DNA of 64,000 bases from Pseudomonas sp. TTU2014-080ASC (GTDB lineage Bacteria > Pseudomonadota > Gammaproteobacteria > Pseudomonadales > Pseudomonadaceae): the NCBI RefSeq assembly GCF_001446935.1, contig NZ_LKKK01000001.1, positions 62,001 to 126,000 on the forward strand, read 5' to 3'. Within the stretch, counting starts at the first letter, position 1, and each line of letters opens with the position of its first letter. Below, one piece after another: positions 52,234-61,629 of this stretch. The notes below the pieces were generated by a model. The model made no database searches. It saw only the letters and a list, made by a program, of their open reading frames with translations, and was not told where the DNA came from. The position numbers and the translations under genes are program-made.

Positions 52234-53910
52234 TCAGTCTTCGCGATAGCGACGCAGCTTCAACGGTTTGCCACCTACACGGGTGTCTTTCAGCTTGGCC
52301 AGCAGACGGTCCAGGCCGTCTTCTGGAAGCTCAACCAGACTGAAGCTCTCACGTACCTGAATACGACCGATTGCTTCACGTGCCAAACCACCCTCGTTGA
52401 GGATTGCACCGAGTAGGTTCTTAGCGGCGATTCCATCGCGAGCACCCAACGCAGTACGGCAACGCGCACGGCCTTCTGCCAGCGGCATTGGCGCACGACG
52501 CTCACGACCACCTTCGCGCTCAGGACGCGGACCACGCTCAGAGCGTTCTGAACGCTCACGCGGGCCGCCCGGCACCAACGGCTGCTCACGCTCCACTTCA
52601 GCCAGGCTCAGCGCCTGGCCGTTGGTAGCCTTGCGCAGCAGTGCAGCGGCCAGGGCACGTGGGCTGCAACCGATATCGGCGGTCAGGCGATCCAGCAGAT
52701 CACCATGAGTCGCTTCAGCATCAGCAACCAGCGGAGCCAGGCTTGCAGTCAGCTTCTTGATGCGGGCATCCAGTACTTGCTGGGCGTTCGGCAGCTTGAC
52801 TTCACCCACCTTCTGCCCGGTGACACGCTCGATTACCTGCAGCATACGGCGCTCACGTGGAGTTACCAGCAGCAGTGCACGACCGGTACGGCCAGCCCGG
52901 CCAGTACGGCCGATACGGTGTACGTAGGATTCCGGATCGTACGGCATGTCCACGTTCATTACGTGGGTGATACGCGGCACGTCGAGACCACGGGCTGCAA
53001 CGTCAGTCGCAATTACGATGTCGAGACGACCGTCTTTCAACGAGTCGATTACGCGCTCACGCTGGTTCTGGGCGATGTCACCGTTCAGCGCAGCGGCTTT
53101 ATAGCCTTTGGCTTCAAGGGCAGCGGCCAGATCCAGAGTGGCTTGCTTAGTGCGCACGAAACCGATCAGCGCATCAAACTCTTCTACTTCCAACAGGCGC
53201 AGAACGGCAGCGTGCTTCTGGTCGGCATGGACCATCAGGTGTGCTTGTTCAATGGCCGTCACGGTCTGAGTTTTAGAAGCGATTTTGATGTGCTGCGGTT
53301 CACGCAGGTGCTTTTCAGCAATGGCGCGAATCGAATGTGGCAAGGTGGCCGAGAACAGTACGCTCTGACGGCTGGCCGGCATGGCTTCGAAGATTACTTC
53401 GAGGTCATCCATAAAGCCCAGTTTGAGCATCTCGTCTGCCTCGTCCAGCACCAGGAACTGGATGGTCGAGAGCATCTTTTCGTCGCGACGAAGGTGATCC
53501 ACCAAACGTCCCGGCGTTGCCACAATCACTTGAGCCCCCTGACGGATGGCTTTCAGTTGCGGGCCCATCGGCGCGCCACCGTATACCGCCACCACATTCA
53601 GGCCAGGCATTTGTTTGGAGTAGGATTCAAACGCGGTGGCCACTTGCAGGGCCAGTTCGCGGGTCGGCGCCAGAATCAGCGCCTGAGGTTCACGCTTGCT
53701 TGCATCAATTTTAGTCAGCAGAGGCAAAGCAAATGCAGCGGTCTTGCCGGTACCGGTTTGAGCTTGTCCGATCATGTCGCGGCCAGAGAGGATGACCGGA
53801 ATAGCCTGCGCCTGAATAGGCGACGGCTCTTCATATCCAATGGCGGTCAGAGCAGCGACGATGCTGGGGTGAAGTCCGAGTGCGGCGAAGCCGCCGATTT
53901 CCTGGGTCAT
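52234..53910 (-). CDS. DEAD-box RNA helicase (DeaD/CsdA type)
   Basis: A 558-residue ATP-dependent RNA helicase probably acting in ribosome assembly and mRNA turnover, notably in the cold. The Q-motif region (GFAALGLHPSI, PSPIQAQAIP), Walker A AQTGTGKT (about 50-57), DEAD box (LVLDEADEML), SAT (LFSATLP), and motif VI (HRIGRTGRAGRTGRALL) are complete. After about residue 440 comes an Arg/Glu-rich low-complexity linker (RSERSERGPRPEREG), then a DbpA-like RNA-binding domain. It corresponds to PA2840 in gene order as recalled. A leader of roughly 210 bases is predicted. Confidence 0.95.
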   Translation of the reverse strand: MTQEIGGFAALGLHPSIVAALTAIGYEEPSPIQAQAIPVILSGRDMIGQAQTGTGKTAAFALPLLTKIDASKREPQALILAPTRELALQVATAFESYSKQMPGLNVVAVYGGAPMGPQLKAIRQGAQVIVATPGRLVDHLRRDEKMLSTIQFLVLDEADEMLKLGFMDDLEVIFEAMPASRQSVLFSATLPHSIRAIAEKHLREPQHIKIASKTQTVTAIEQAHLMVHADQKHAAVLRLLEVEEFDALIGFVRTKQATLDLAAALEAKGYKAAALNGDIAQNQRERVIDSLKDGRLDIVIATDVAARGLDVPRITHVMNVDMPYDPESYVHRIGRTGRAGRTGRALLLVTPRERRMLQVIERVTGQKVGEVKLPNAQQVLDARIKKLTASLAPLVADAEATHGDLLDRLTADIGCSPRALAAALLRKATNGQALSLAEVEREQPLVPGGPRERSERSERGPRPEREGGRERRAPMPLAEGRARCRTALGARDGIAAKNLLGAILNEGGLAREAIGRIQVRESFSLVELPEDGLDRLLAKLKDTRVGGKPLKLRRYRED

Positions 53911-54253
53911 GGGTCTGCCTTAAATACATCCGCAAAAGACCCATATTCCAAAGCTGCGCATGCCGTGTACGACCCAAAGGTCACCCTGGCAGCTCTGTCG
54001 GCGGGGATTTGCGAAAACATGGTGATAAGTGAATCGTCAAGGATAGTCCGTGGCGGACTGGCTGCCGGAGTTTTGCCCCCGGGCGATTTGCGCTACCTGA
54101 ACGTGGCCAAGTTTTGACCGGCGCACACTATACCGGAAATCCTGGCCGATGTGTTGAATTCCTGCGAAATTAAACAGGCAATGCGGTAGGCTCAAAAACT
54201 ATTAATACCTGTAAGCCATATACAAAAAATCTCACTCCTGAGGACATCGCGCC
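53911..54253 (-). promoter_or_regulatory. Long leader of the helicase gene and shared spacer (343 bases without a gene)
   Basis: No coding sequence is convincing here. On the minus strand a TATAGT -10-like hexamer (54132-54127) is followed by a GC-rich discriminator; the -35 match is poor. Transcription from it would give a leader near 210 bases. The leader contains a perfect 6-bp hairpin AGTCCG-TGG-CGGACT (54045-54059). Long structured leaders are a feature of csdA-type helicases. The right part (about 54180-54253) holds the promoter side of the enoyl-CoA hydratase gene. Confidence 0.45.
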
Positions 54254-55045
54254 ATGAGCACCCACACAGAGGGACGTGTCACCCGAGAAAAACAAGGGCA
54301 TGTCCTGCTTATCGGCCTTGACCGTGTCAGCAAACGAAATGCTTTCGACATGAGCATGCTCAATGAGCTGGCCTTGGCGTATGGCGAATTTGAGCGCGAT
54401 GAAGAGGCCCGTGTAGCACTGCTATTCGCCCATGGCGAGCATTTCACCGGCGGACTGGACCTGACCAGCATTGCCGACGATTTGGCCGCTGGTTGGGCGA
54501 TTCCGGAAGGCGGATATGACCCGCTGGGGACCTTTGGCGGCAAACGCGTGACCAAACCGGTGATTGTCGCGGCTCAGGGCTATTGCTACACCATCGGCAT
54601 CGAGTTGATGCTGGCCTCGGATATTAACCTATGCGCCAGTAACACCCGCTTTGCTCAGATGGAAGTGCAACGTGGCATTCTGCCTTTCGGCGGAGCCACC
54701 CTCCGCTTGCCGCAGATTGCCGGCTGGGGCAACGCCATGCGTTGGCTGCTCACTGGCGATGCCTTTGACGCCCACGAGGCTTATCGCCTGGGGCTAGTGC
54801 AGGAAGTACTGGCCACAGAAGAGCTAATGCCTACCGCCCTCAAGCTCGCACAGCGTATCGCTGCACAAGCACCGTTAGGTGTTCGTGCCACATTAGCGTC
54901 GGCCAGGCAGGCAGTGATGGAAGGCGAAGCGGCGGCAAGTGCCGCACTGCCGGCTGTTGCCAGTCGTTTACTCGCCAGTGAAGACGCCCGGGAAGGCCAG
55001 CAGGCAATGCTCGAGCGCCGTCCAGGTGTGTTCCGCGGACGCTGA
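54254..55045 (+). CDS. Enoyl-CoA hydratase/isomerase (crotonase family)
   Basis: A 263-residue crotonase-fold enzyme. The oxyanion-hole Gly and active-site region are in FAHGEHFTGGLDLTSI and AQGYCYTIGIELMLASDINL, and the second part has VQRGILPFGGATLRLPQIAG. It hydrates or isomerises enoyl-CoA thioesters; whether both catalytic Glu residues are present is less clear, since the second canonical Glu-containing helix reads differently. Gene order next to the helicase matches PA2840-PA2841 as recalled. Convergent with the methyltransferase gene, whose end abuts immediately. Confidence 0.88.
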   Translation: MSTHTEGRVTREKQGHVLLIGLDRVSKRNAFDMSMLNELALAYGEFERDEEARVALLFAHGEHFTGGLDLTSIADDLAAGWAIPEGGYDPLGTFGGKRVTKPVIVAAQGYCYTIGIELMLASDINLCASNTRFAQMEVQRGILPFGGATLRLPQIAGWGNAMRWLLTGDAFDAHEAYRLGLVQEVLATEELMPTALKLAQRIAAQAPLGVRATLASARQAVMEGEAAASAALPAVASRLLASEDAREGQQAMLERRPGVFRGR

Positions 55046-55840
55046 TCAGCTGGCCTGACGGATACTTCTGATCAGGGATTCCAGGGAATAGCCGAACTTA
55101 GGCGCCAGCGCCTCATTGCGCTGGCGTAGGCACTCAAGGTCCAGACTCTGATCAAGATCAGCCGGCACCATCAGCACCACATTGCCCTCTTTCACCGGAC
55201 ACTCCCAGTAATGGCGGTGGAATAAGCCGCGCAGCAGAGCTGCGCCCAGTGGCTTGCCGTCATTGCTGGCCCACTGGTTGATGATCAGCCAGCCACCGGG
55301 GTTGAGCTTCTGCTGGCAGCTTTCGAGAAACTTCCACGCAAGGTGCCCGCTGGACGGTCCGTGATCGTTGTACAGATCAACAAACAGCAGGTCAGTTTTC
55401 TCCGCGCTATCCAGCAACTCGACAGCATCGCCGATGCGAATGGTCAGACGTGGATCATCCTCAAGGCCCATGTACTCCATTGCCAGACGCGGTACTTCCG
55501 GGCGCAGTTCAATCACCTCAACATCTTCCAGCGGCAGGAACTTCAGGCACGCCTGGGTCAGGTTGCCTGCGCCCAAGCCCAGAAACAGAGCGCTTTCCGG
55601 CGCTTCGCAGGCCAGCGCGGCCATCAGCATGGCGCGGGTGTAGTCATATTCCAGCCAGCTTGGGTCAGGCATAAAGGTGCAGCTTTGCTCGATGGCTTCG
55701 CCAAACTCGAGAAAGCGGTAAGCACCCATTTCGACCACCTGGATAACCCCGAACGCATCATGCACTTCAGCAATCAGTACCGGTTCAGGCATTTGATCGA
55801 CTGGGGGTAAACCCGGCATCACATCACTCCACCATGACAT
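55046..55840 (-). CDS. Spermidine synthase-like methyltransferase-fold protein
   Basis: A 264-residue protein of the spermidine-synthase/SAM-methyltransferase fold. SAM or decarboxy-SAM motif I is ALFLGLGAGNLTQACLKFLP, motif II VEVIELRPEVPRLA, and DLLFVDLYNDHGPS holds the post-motif acidic residues. The first 65 residues form an N-terminal beta-domain (VIQVVEMGAYRFLEFG). The ATG at 55840 is chosen; a TTG 33 bases earlier is possible. It ends directly at the stop of the hydratase gene and is divergent from the FMO operon. True polyamine synthesis is unproven; many such paralogues have unknown substrates. Confidence 0.8.
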   Translation of the reverse strand: MSWWSDVMPGLPPVDQMPEPVLIAEVHDAFGVIQVVEMGAYRFLEFGEAIEQSCTFMPDPSWLEYDYTRAMLMAALACEAPESALFLGLGAGNLTQACLKFLPLEDVEVIELRPEVPRLAMEYMGLEDDPRLTIRIGDAVELLDSAEKTDLLFVDLYNDHGPSSGHLAWKFLESCQQKLNPGGWLIINQWASNDGKPLGAALLRGLFHRHYWECPVKEGNVVLMVPADLDQSLDLECLRQRNEALAPKFGYSLESLIRSIRQAS

Positions 55841-55980
55841 CCCTGACCATTTTGGCCAGGCGAAAGTCGCCAATTGTCATTGAGCTCACCACCCCAGGTC
55901 ACGCGATAATTTGTCGCAGCGCTGACTGGATCGCAGAGTCGGCAATCCACAAAAAAACAACAACGGATCGTGAGGTCATC

Positions 55981-57270
55981 ATGCATGCCATTATCGGCGC
56001 AGGTCCAATGGGCCTTTGCACTGCCCGACAGTTGCTGAAGTACGGTATCGAATTTGTGGGTTTCGAGCAGCACAACGATGTGGGTGGTCTGTGGGATATC
56101 GATAACCCTCACAGCACCATGTACGACTCAGCACACCTGATTTCATCCAAAAGCACCACAGAGTTTACCGAGTTCCCGATTGCTGATGATGTGGCCACCT
56201 ACCCGCATCACAGCGAGATGCGTCGTTACTTCCGCGATTACGCGAAACACTTCGATCTGTACAAGCATTACCAATTCAACACCCGCGTGGTCAGCGTTGA
56301 GCGCCTGGAAAAAGGCTGGAAGCTGATCAGCGAGACCGAAGGCCAGCAGCGTGAATGGCTGGTGGATGGTGTACTGATTGCCAACGGCACCCTGCACACC
56401 CCAAACCAACCTGCCCTGCCCGGCACATTTAGCGGCGAGCTGATGCATTCCAGCGACTATCGCTCGGCTGACATTTTCAGTGGCAAGCGCGTTCTGGTAA
56501 TCGGCTGTGGCAACTCGGCCTGCGATATTGCCGTTGATGCCGTTCACCGCGCCAAATCAGTCGATATTTCGGTACGCCGCGGCTACTACTTCCTGCCCAA
56601 GTTCGCTTTTGGTCGCCCTACCGACACACTGGGCGGAGCGGTAAAACTACCCCGCCCACTCAAACAATTTGTCGACGGCCTGCTGGTGCGCACGCTGGTG
56701 GGTAAGCCGTCCCAGTACGGCCTGCCTGATCCTGATTACAAGCTCTATGAGTCACATCCGGTGATGAACTCACTGGTACTGCATTACCTCGCCCATGGCG
56801 ATATCAAAGCCCGTAAGGATGTCTCGCGTATTGAAGGAAACACAGTGACATTCAGCGACGGACAGACAGCTGAGTACGATCTGGTTCTGCAAGGCACCGG
56901 CTACAAATTGAATTACCCCTTTATTGACCGTGCCCATCTGAACTGGCCGGAGGGTGCCGGCGCGCCGCAGCTGTACTTGAACATCTTCCATCCGCAATAC
57001 GATGACCTGTTCATGATGGGCATGGTGGAGGCCTCGGGCCTCGGCTGGCAGGGGCGAGATGAGCAGGCCGAACTGGTGGCACTGACTATCCGTCAGCAAC
57101 AGACCAATCCGCAGGCAGCCCGGGCATTCCGCCAACAGGTCGAACAAGGCTGCAATCAACGTGAGGATGGCGGCTACAAGTACCTGAAACTTGATCGAAT
57201 GGCCTATTACGTGCACAAAGACACTTACCGGGCCACACTCAAACAGCAGATTGCTGAATTAAAAAAATAA
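55981..57270 (+). CDS. Flavin-containing monooxygenase (FMO-type)
   Basis: A 429-residue NADPH- and FAD-dependent monooxygenase. FAD site: IIGAGPMGLCTARQL near residue 8; NADPH site: VLVIGCGNSACDIAVDAV in the middle; and the FMO fingerprint FSGELMHSSDY, which is FxGxxxHxxxY and therefore the FMO rather than Baeyer-Villiger (W-containing) type. The true start is the ATG at 55981 after GTGAGG, not the longer open frame upstream. First gene of a five-gene operon with a BASS transporter, SDR, TauE/SafE protein and amidohydrolase. Substrate unknown; FMOs oxygenate N, S or ketone groups. Confidence 0.9.
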   Translation: MHAIIGAGPMGLCTARQLLKYGIEFVGFEQHNDVGGLWDIDNPHSTMYDSAHLISSKSTTEFTEFPIADDVATYPHHSEMRRYFRDYAKHFDLYKHYQFNTRVVSVERLEKGWKLISETEGQQREWLVDGVLIANGTLHTPNQPALPGTFSGELMHSSDYRSADIFSGKRVLVIGCGNSACDIAVDAVHRAKSVDISVRRGYYFLPKFAFGRPTDTLGGAVKLPRPLKQFVDGLLVRTLVGKPSQYGLPDPDYKLYESHPVMNSLVLHYLAHGDIKARKDVSRIEGNTVTFSDGQTAEYDLVLQGTGYKLNYPFIDRAHLNWPEGAGAPQLYLNIFHPQYDDLFMMGMVEASGLGWQGRDEQAELVALTIRQQQTNPQAARAFRQQVEQGCNQREDGGYKYLKLDRMAYYVHKDTYRATLKQQIAELKK

Positions 57271-57308
57271 CAACACCTATAAACCTTGCATGCATCAGGT
57301 AATCCGCA

Positions 57309-58238
57309 ATGACTGCCGTCAACCTTGAGTTCTCCCCCAGCGCGATGATCGGCCTCAACGCCATCATCGCGCTGATGATGTTTGGTGTATCCCTTGAGCT
57401 GCGCATGGATGACTTCAAGCGCATCCTGCTTGCGCCCAAGGCTCCGCTAATCGGCATGCTGGTTCAGTTCGTGCTGTTGCCAGCCTCGACCTGCCTGCTG
57501 ACCATCCTCCTGCCCATTGATCCTGCACTGGCTATGGGGATGATTCTGGTCGCCACCTGCCCAAGCGGTACCTTCTCCAACATCATGACTTGGATGGCAC
57601 GCGGCAATGTTGCGGTGTCGGCCAGTGTCACGGCAGTGTCAAGCGTTACTGCGGGGATTTTCACCCCACTTAACTTCGCCTTGTATGCGGGCCTGAACCC
57701 TCAGACCCGTGCCTTGCTTACCGAGATCAGTGTTGACCCAATCAGCCTGCTGCTGATGGTGCTGTTAGTGCTGGTATTGCCCATGGCGCTGGGGATGTTT
57801 ATCGGCCGGATTCGCCCGCTGCTGGCGCAGAAGTTGGAACGGCCGTTGCGCCACTTCTCTTTACTGGTGCTGATTGCCTTTGTTGGCGGTGCCTTTATCA
57901 AGAACTACGAGCAGTTTCTGGAGCACTTCCACCTGTTCTTCTGGCTGGTGGTGCTGCTCAACACCATGGCCTTGGCGCTGGGTTACATCTGCGCCCGGCT
58001 GTGGCGCTTGCCTGCTGCGGATGTACGCGCGGTCACTCTGGAAACCGGCATCCATAACTCAGCACTGGGCATGGCGCTGATCTTCACCTTCTTCCCACAG
58101 GCTGGCGGCATGCTGTTGATCGCGGCCTTCTGGGGTTGCTGGCAACTGCTGGCCGGCCTGGTCCTGGCGCTGTACTGGTCACGCTCAGCACCTGCCGCAG
58201 CCCTTACACCTACCTCGATTAATCAAGGCAGTCACTGA
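57309..58238 (+). CDS. Bile acid:sodium symporter (BASS)-family transporter
   Basis: A 309-residue membrane protein with about nine to ten transmembrane segments of the BASS/SBF family, which moves anionic organic molecules with sodium. Signature segments are VATCPSGTFSNIMTWMARGNV and TLETGIHNSALGMAL, the latter holding the conserved Glu-Asn region of the sodium/substrate site. It is 38 bases after the FMO gene and ends with a one-base overlap (TGATG) into the SDR gene. It might import the operon's substrate or export a product. Confidence 0.9.
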   Translation: MTAVNLEFSPSAMIGLNAIIALMMFGVSLELRMDDFKRILLAPKAPLIGMLVQFVLLPASTCLLTILLPIDPALAMGMILVATCPSGTFSNIMTWMARGNVAVSASVTAVSSVTAGIFTPLNFALYAGLNPQTRALLTEISVDPISLLLMVLLVLVLPMALGMFIGRIRPLLAQKLERPLRHFSLLVLIAFVGGAFIKNYEQFLEHFHLFFWLVVLLNTMALALGYICARLWRLPAADVRAVTLETGIHNSALGMALIFTFFPQAGGMLLIAAFWGCWQLLAGLVLALYWSRSAPAAALTPTSINQGSH

Positions 58239-59020
58239 TGCAAATTGCACTGATCACCGGGGCCGCCAGCGGCCTCGGCTGGGAACTTGCACGCGTCTAT
58301 CACGCAAAAGGCTACGGTTTGCTGCTCAGCGACATGAATGCCGATTGCCTGGCCGAGCGCGTAGCCTCGCTGGGTGATGAACGCGTGATTGCCGTCAGCG
58401 GCGACATCACCGATGAGAGCGTACAAAAGCGCCTGATACGCACCTGCGAAGAACACTACGGGCGGCTCGATGTGCTGATTAACAATGCGGGAATCACCCA
58501 TCGCTCACCTACTGTCCGTACCGACCCTAGTGTCTTCCGCAAGGTGATGGCCGTGGATTACCACGCGCCCGCCGAGCTGACCCTACGCGCCTTGCCTTTA
58601 CTGCAACTGACCCGTGGCCAGATTATCGCCATCGGCTCCATGGCAGGCTGGATGCCAGTGCTGGGCCGTGCGGGTTACTGCGCCGCGAAAAGTGCCCTGA
58701 GCCAATTCTTTGAAGTGCTACGCGCTGAAGTAAAGCAGGACGGCATCGACATGCTGCTGGTGTATCCGAGCTTTCTCAACACCCCCATTGAACAGAACGC
58801 ACTCGGCGCGGATGGCCGAGCGGCGCAGCACAAGCGCTCAACCATCGGCAAGATTCGCGGGGCAGACTGGATGGCAGCCCGCATCCTCAAAGCCCATAAA
58901 GACGGTTGCGAACGCCTGTTCCCAGACCGTGGCAGCTGGCTGGCCAGTTTGCTCTGGCGCATCGCCCCCGGTCTGTATTACCGCAAGATGAGCGAGCGCT
59001 TTGCCGGGGAGATGCTCTGA
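58238..59020 (+). CDS. Short-chain dehydrogenase/reductase
   Basis: A 260-residue SDR. Cofactor motif: LITGAASGLGWELARVY; NNAG as LINNAGITHRS; catalytic Ser in IGSMAGWMPVLG and Tyr-Lys in GYCAAKSALS. The C-terminal tail contains a hydrophobic stretch (SWLASLLWRIAPGLYYRKM), possibly membrane-associating, as in SDRs acting on lipids or sterols. It overlaps the BASS and TauE genes by one base on each side, so it is translationally coupled within the operon. Substrate unknown. Confidence 0.9.
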   Translation: MQIALITGAASGLGWELARVYHAKGYGLLLSDMNADCLAERVASLGDERVIAVSGDITDESVQKRLIRTCEEHYGRLDVLINNAGITHRSPTVRTDPSVFRKVMAVDYHAPAELTLRALPLLQLTRGQIIAIGSMAGWMPVLGRAGYCAAKSALSQFFEVLRAEVKQDGIDMLLVYPSFLNTPIEQNALGADGRAAQHKRSTIGKIRGADWMAARILKAHKDGCERLFPDRGSWLASLLWRIAPGLYYRKMSERFAGEML

Positions 59021-59760
59021 TGGAGATGGCCTGGATCGCTCTGGCAGGTTTTATTCTGCTGGCCTATACGCTGGAAGCCATCACTGGCTTCGGCAGCATC
59101 GTAATCGCCTTATCGTTGGGCGCGTTGTTGCTGCCTATCGATCAACTCCTGCCTGTTCTTGTTCCCCTGAATATCTGCATGACCGGCTTTCTGGTCTGGC
59201 GGCACCGCCAACAGATCGATCGGCGCTTGCTGCTGGGCATGATACTGCCCGGCATGGTGCTGGGTACCCTGATTGGCTATGCGATTTTGCCGTGGCTGGA
59301 TGCGGCACTGGCGAAACACCTGTTTGGGGCTCTTGTGCTGTGGTTTGCCGCCCGCGAGCTGTGGCGCATGAAACGCAACGCTGTACAGGTGCCACGCCCC
59401 ATGTGGCTGAACCGCATCATCAGCCTGTGCGCGGGGATCAGCCACGGTCTGTTTGCCTCCGGAGGTCCGCTTCTGGTGTTCGCACTGGCCGGCACCCAAC
59501 TCGACAAGGCCCGTCTGCGAGCCACGCTGGTCAGCGTCTGGTTCACCCTTAACAGCTTGCTGACGATTTGCTTCCTGCTCGATGGCAGTCTGAAGCCAGC
59601 CCTGCCGCAGATTCTCAGTTATGCCCCGCTGTTGCTGGTAGGTGTATGGATCGGCGAGCGCTTGCACAAACGTTTCAATGAACAACACTTTCGCATTGCG
59701 ATTTACTTGTTGCTGCTGGTCACCGGCGGCTTGCTTCTTGCCCCATGGAGGCTGATATGA
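59020..59760 (+). CDS. TauE/SafE-family sulfite-exporter-like membrane protein
   Basis: A 246-residue protein with about eight transmembrane segments of the TauE/SafE family, generally exporters of sulfonates, sulfite or organic anions. The N-terminal half has the family segment YTLEAITGFGSIVIALSLGALLLP, and the second half repeats GISHGLFASGGPLLVFAL. The start overlaps the SDR stop by one base, and its end overlaps the amidohydrolase gene by four. A longer in-frame reading through the SDR gene is a shadow. It may export a product of the operon, such as a sulfonated or carboxylated molecule. Confidence 0.88.
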   Translation: MEMAWIALAGFILLAYTLEAITGFGSIVIALSLGALLLPIDQLLPVLVPLNICMTGFLVWRHRQQIDRRLLLGMILPGMVLGTLIGYAILPWLDAALAKHLFGALVLWFAARELWRMKRNAVQVPRPMWLNRIISLCAGISHGLFASGGPLLVFALAGTQLDKARLRATLVSVWFTLNSLLTICFLLDGSLKPALPQILSYAPLLLVGVWIGERLHKRFNEQHFRIAIYLLLLVTGGLLLAPWRLI

Positions 59761-61544
59761 GCCACGACATCATTATTAAAAACGGCCTGTATTTCGATGG
59801 CAGCAATCAACCCGGTCAGATTCGCCATATCGGCATCAAAAACGGCCGCATTGATGTGCTCAGCCTGAGCCCGCTGAATGAGAGCGGTTGCCCTAACGTG
59901 ATCGACGCCAGCGGCAAGTGGATCACACCGGGCTTTCTAGAAATCCACTCGCATTACGACGCTGAAGTAATTGCCGCACCGGCTCTGAAAGAGTCCGTGC
60001 GCCATGGTGTAACCACCGTCACCATCGGCTCCTGCTCGATCAGCATGGTGCTGGCCGACCCGATCGACTGCTCCGATCTGTTCACCCGGGTTGAAGCCGT
60101 ACCGCGTGAGTACGTGCTGCCGATCCTCGAAGAAAAGAAAACCTGGCGCGACGCCAAAGGCTACCGCGCCTTCTACGAGCAACTTGCGCTCGGCCCGAAC
60201 GTCAACTCCTTCCTCGGTCATTCCGAACTGCGCGTTGCGGTGATGGGCCTTGAACGCGCCACCAGCCGGATCAAACCGACTGAAGCAGAAATGCAGCGCA
60301 TGGAAGAACTGCTGGAAGAAGCCCTCGACGCCGGTTGCATTGGCTTGTCAGTCATGACCACGCGCCTGGACAAAATGGATGGAGACCGTGCTTGGTCCAG
60401 CCCACTGCCCTCCACTTTCGCCACGTGGAAGGAGTTCTCCCGACTGTTTGCCATCCTCCGTCGTCGCGGCGCGGTCCTGCAGGGTGCGCCAAACGCAGTC
60501 ACCAAGGTTAACGTCTTCGCCTTCCTGTGGCAGGCCCATGGCTGGTTCCGCAAGCCGCTGAAGTGCTCAATGCTGACCGCGCTGGACCTCAAAGCCCAGC
60601 CGTTCCTGCACCGCATCACCCGCGCCTCGGGCTGGCTGGCCAACAAAGTGCTGCGCGGGCATTTCCGCTGGCAGACGCTGCCTGCGCCCTTCAACTTGCA
60701 CCTCGAAGGCCTGAACGTGAACGCCTTTGAGGAGTTTGGAGCCGGGGAAATCCTGCGCAACATCAAAGACCCGGACGAGCTCTACAGCAAAGTCCAAGAC
60801 CCTGAGTTCCGTGGCTTGTTTAAGAAGCAGGTCAAAGCAGTCCTCACCAAAGGTCTGTGGCACCGCGATTTCTCCGACTGCTGGGTGATCGACTGTCCGG
60901 ACAAAAGCATGATTGGCAAAAACTTCAAACAGCTCGGCCAAGACCGAGGCTTGGATCCGGTGGACGCCTACTTCGAACTGGCCTGCCAGTACCGCGAAGA
61001 CCTCAAATGGACGACCTGTTACGGCAACGTACGCATCCCAATCATGCGCCAACTACTGGCCAGCCCCTGGACCCAGCCGGGCTTTGCCGACTCCGGTGCG
61101 CACCTGCGCTCCATCGCCCAATACAACTTCCCTCTGCGCTTCCTTAAATATGTGCGCGACGCTCAGCTAGAAGGCGCTCCGTTTATGGAGCTGGGCCACG
61201 CGGTGCATCGCCTGACCGGTGAGCTGGCTGATTTTATTGGCGTGGATGCAGGCTATATCCGTGTTGGCGACCGCGCTGATCTGGTCATTGTTAACCCTGA
61301 AGGGCTGACCGATGAGCTGGATGAGATGCACGAAGCGCCCATGGAGGTGCTGGGTATGATGCGCGTGGTCAAACGTAACGACGCCGCAGTTGAAGCTACG
61401 CTGATCAATGGCCGTATCGCCTACCAACGCGAACAGGGATACCCGGACACGCTGGGTAAAACTCAGGACTTCGGGCGCTTCCTGCCCAGCCAACAGGTAC
61501 AGCCACGCAATCAAACCGTAGGGCTACAGCCAGCGTTAGCCTGA
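59757..61544 (+). CDS. Amidohydrolase family protein (N-acyl-D-amino-acid deacylase-like)
   Basis: A 595-residue metal-dependent amidohydrolase of the D-aminoacylase/N-acyl-D-amino-acid deacylase branch. The metal motif HxH is in [15 protein letters not shown], with [17 protein letters not shown] next, and the later conserved Asp is in [13 protein letters not shown]. Its length is above that of a typical D-aminoacylase (about 480), with a large middle insertion. The ATG at 59757 is preceded by GGAGG and overlaps the TauE stop by four bases. Last gene of the five-gene operon. It may hydrolyse an N-acylated amino acid or a lipoamide. Confidence 0.88.
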   Translation: MSHDIIIKNGLYFDGSNQPGQIRHIGIKNGRIDVLSLSPLNESGCPNVIDASGKWITPGFLEIHSHYDAEVIAAPALKESVRHGVTTVTIGSCSISMVLADPIDCSDLFTRVEAVPREYVLPILEEKKTWRDAKGYRAFYEQLALGPNVNSFLGHSELRVAVMGLERATSRIKPTEAEMQRMEELLEEALDAGCIGLSVMTTRLDKMDGDRAWSSPLPSTFATWKEFSRLFAILRRRGAVLQGAPNAVTKVNVFAFLWQAHGWFRKPLKCSMLTALDLKAQPFLHRITRASGWLANKVLRGHFRWQTLPAPFNLHLEGLNVNAFEEFGAGEILRNIKDPDELYSKVQDPEFRGLFKKQVKAVLTKGLWHRDFSDCWVIDCPDKSMIGKNFKQLGQDRGLDPVDAYFELACQYREDLKWTTCYGNVRIPIMRQLLASPWTQPGFADSGAHLRSIAQYNFPLRFLKYVRDAQLEGAPFMELGHAVHRLTGELADFIGVDAGYIRVGDRADLVIVNPEGLTDELDEMHEAPMEVLGMMRVVKRNDAAVEATLINGRIAYQREQGYPDTLGKTQDFGRFLPSQQVQPRNQTVGLQPALA

Positions 61545-61629
61545 TGCCTGCACCAGGCGTGCCGCCTATCAGTCTTGGTTATCCGTTAGAATGGCCCATT
61601 CGCCTAACGGACTGACACCGAGAACTTTT

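Noticed and set aside
52705-54117. A 470-codon open frame on the + strand opposite the DEAD-box helicase
   Set aside because: It lies antisense to a gene with complete helicase motifs and has no recognised domain or ribosome-binding site. Such frames are common in high-GC coding regions.
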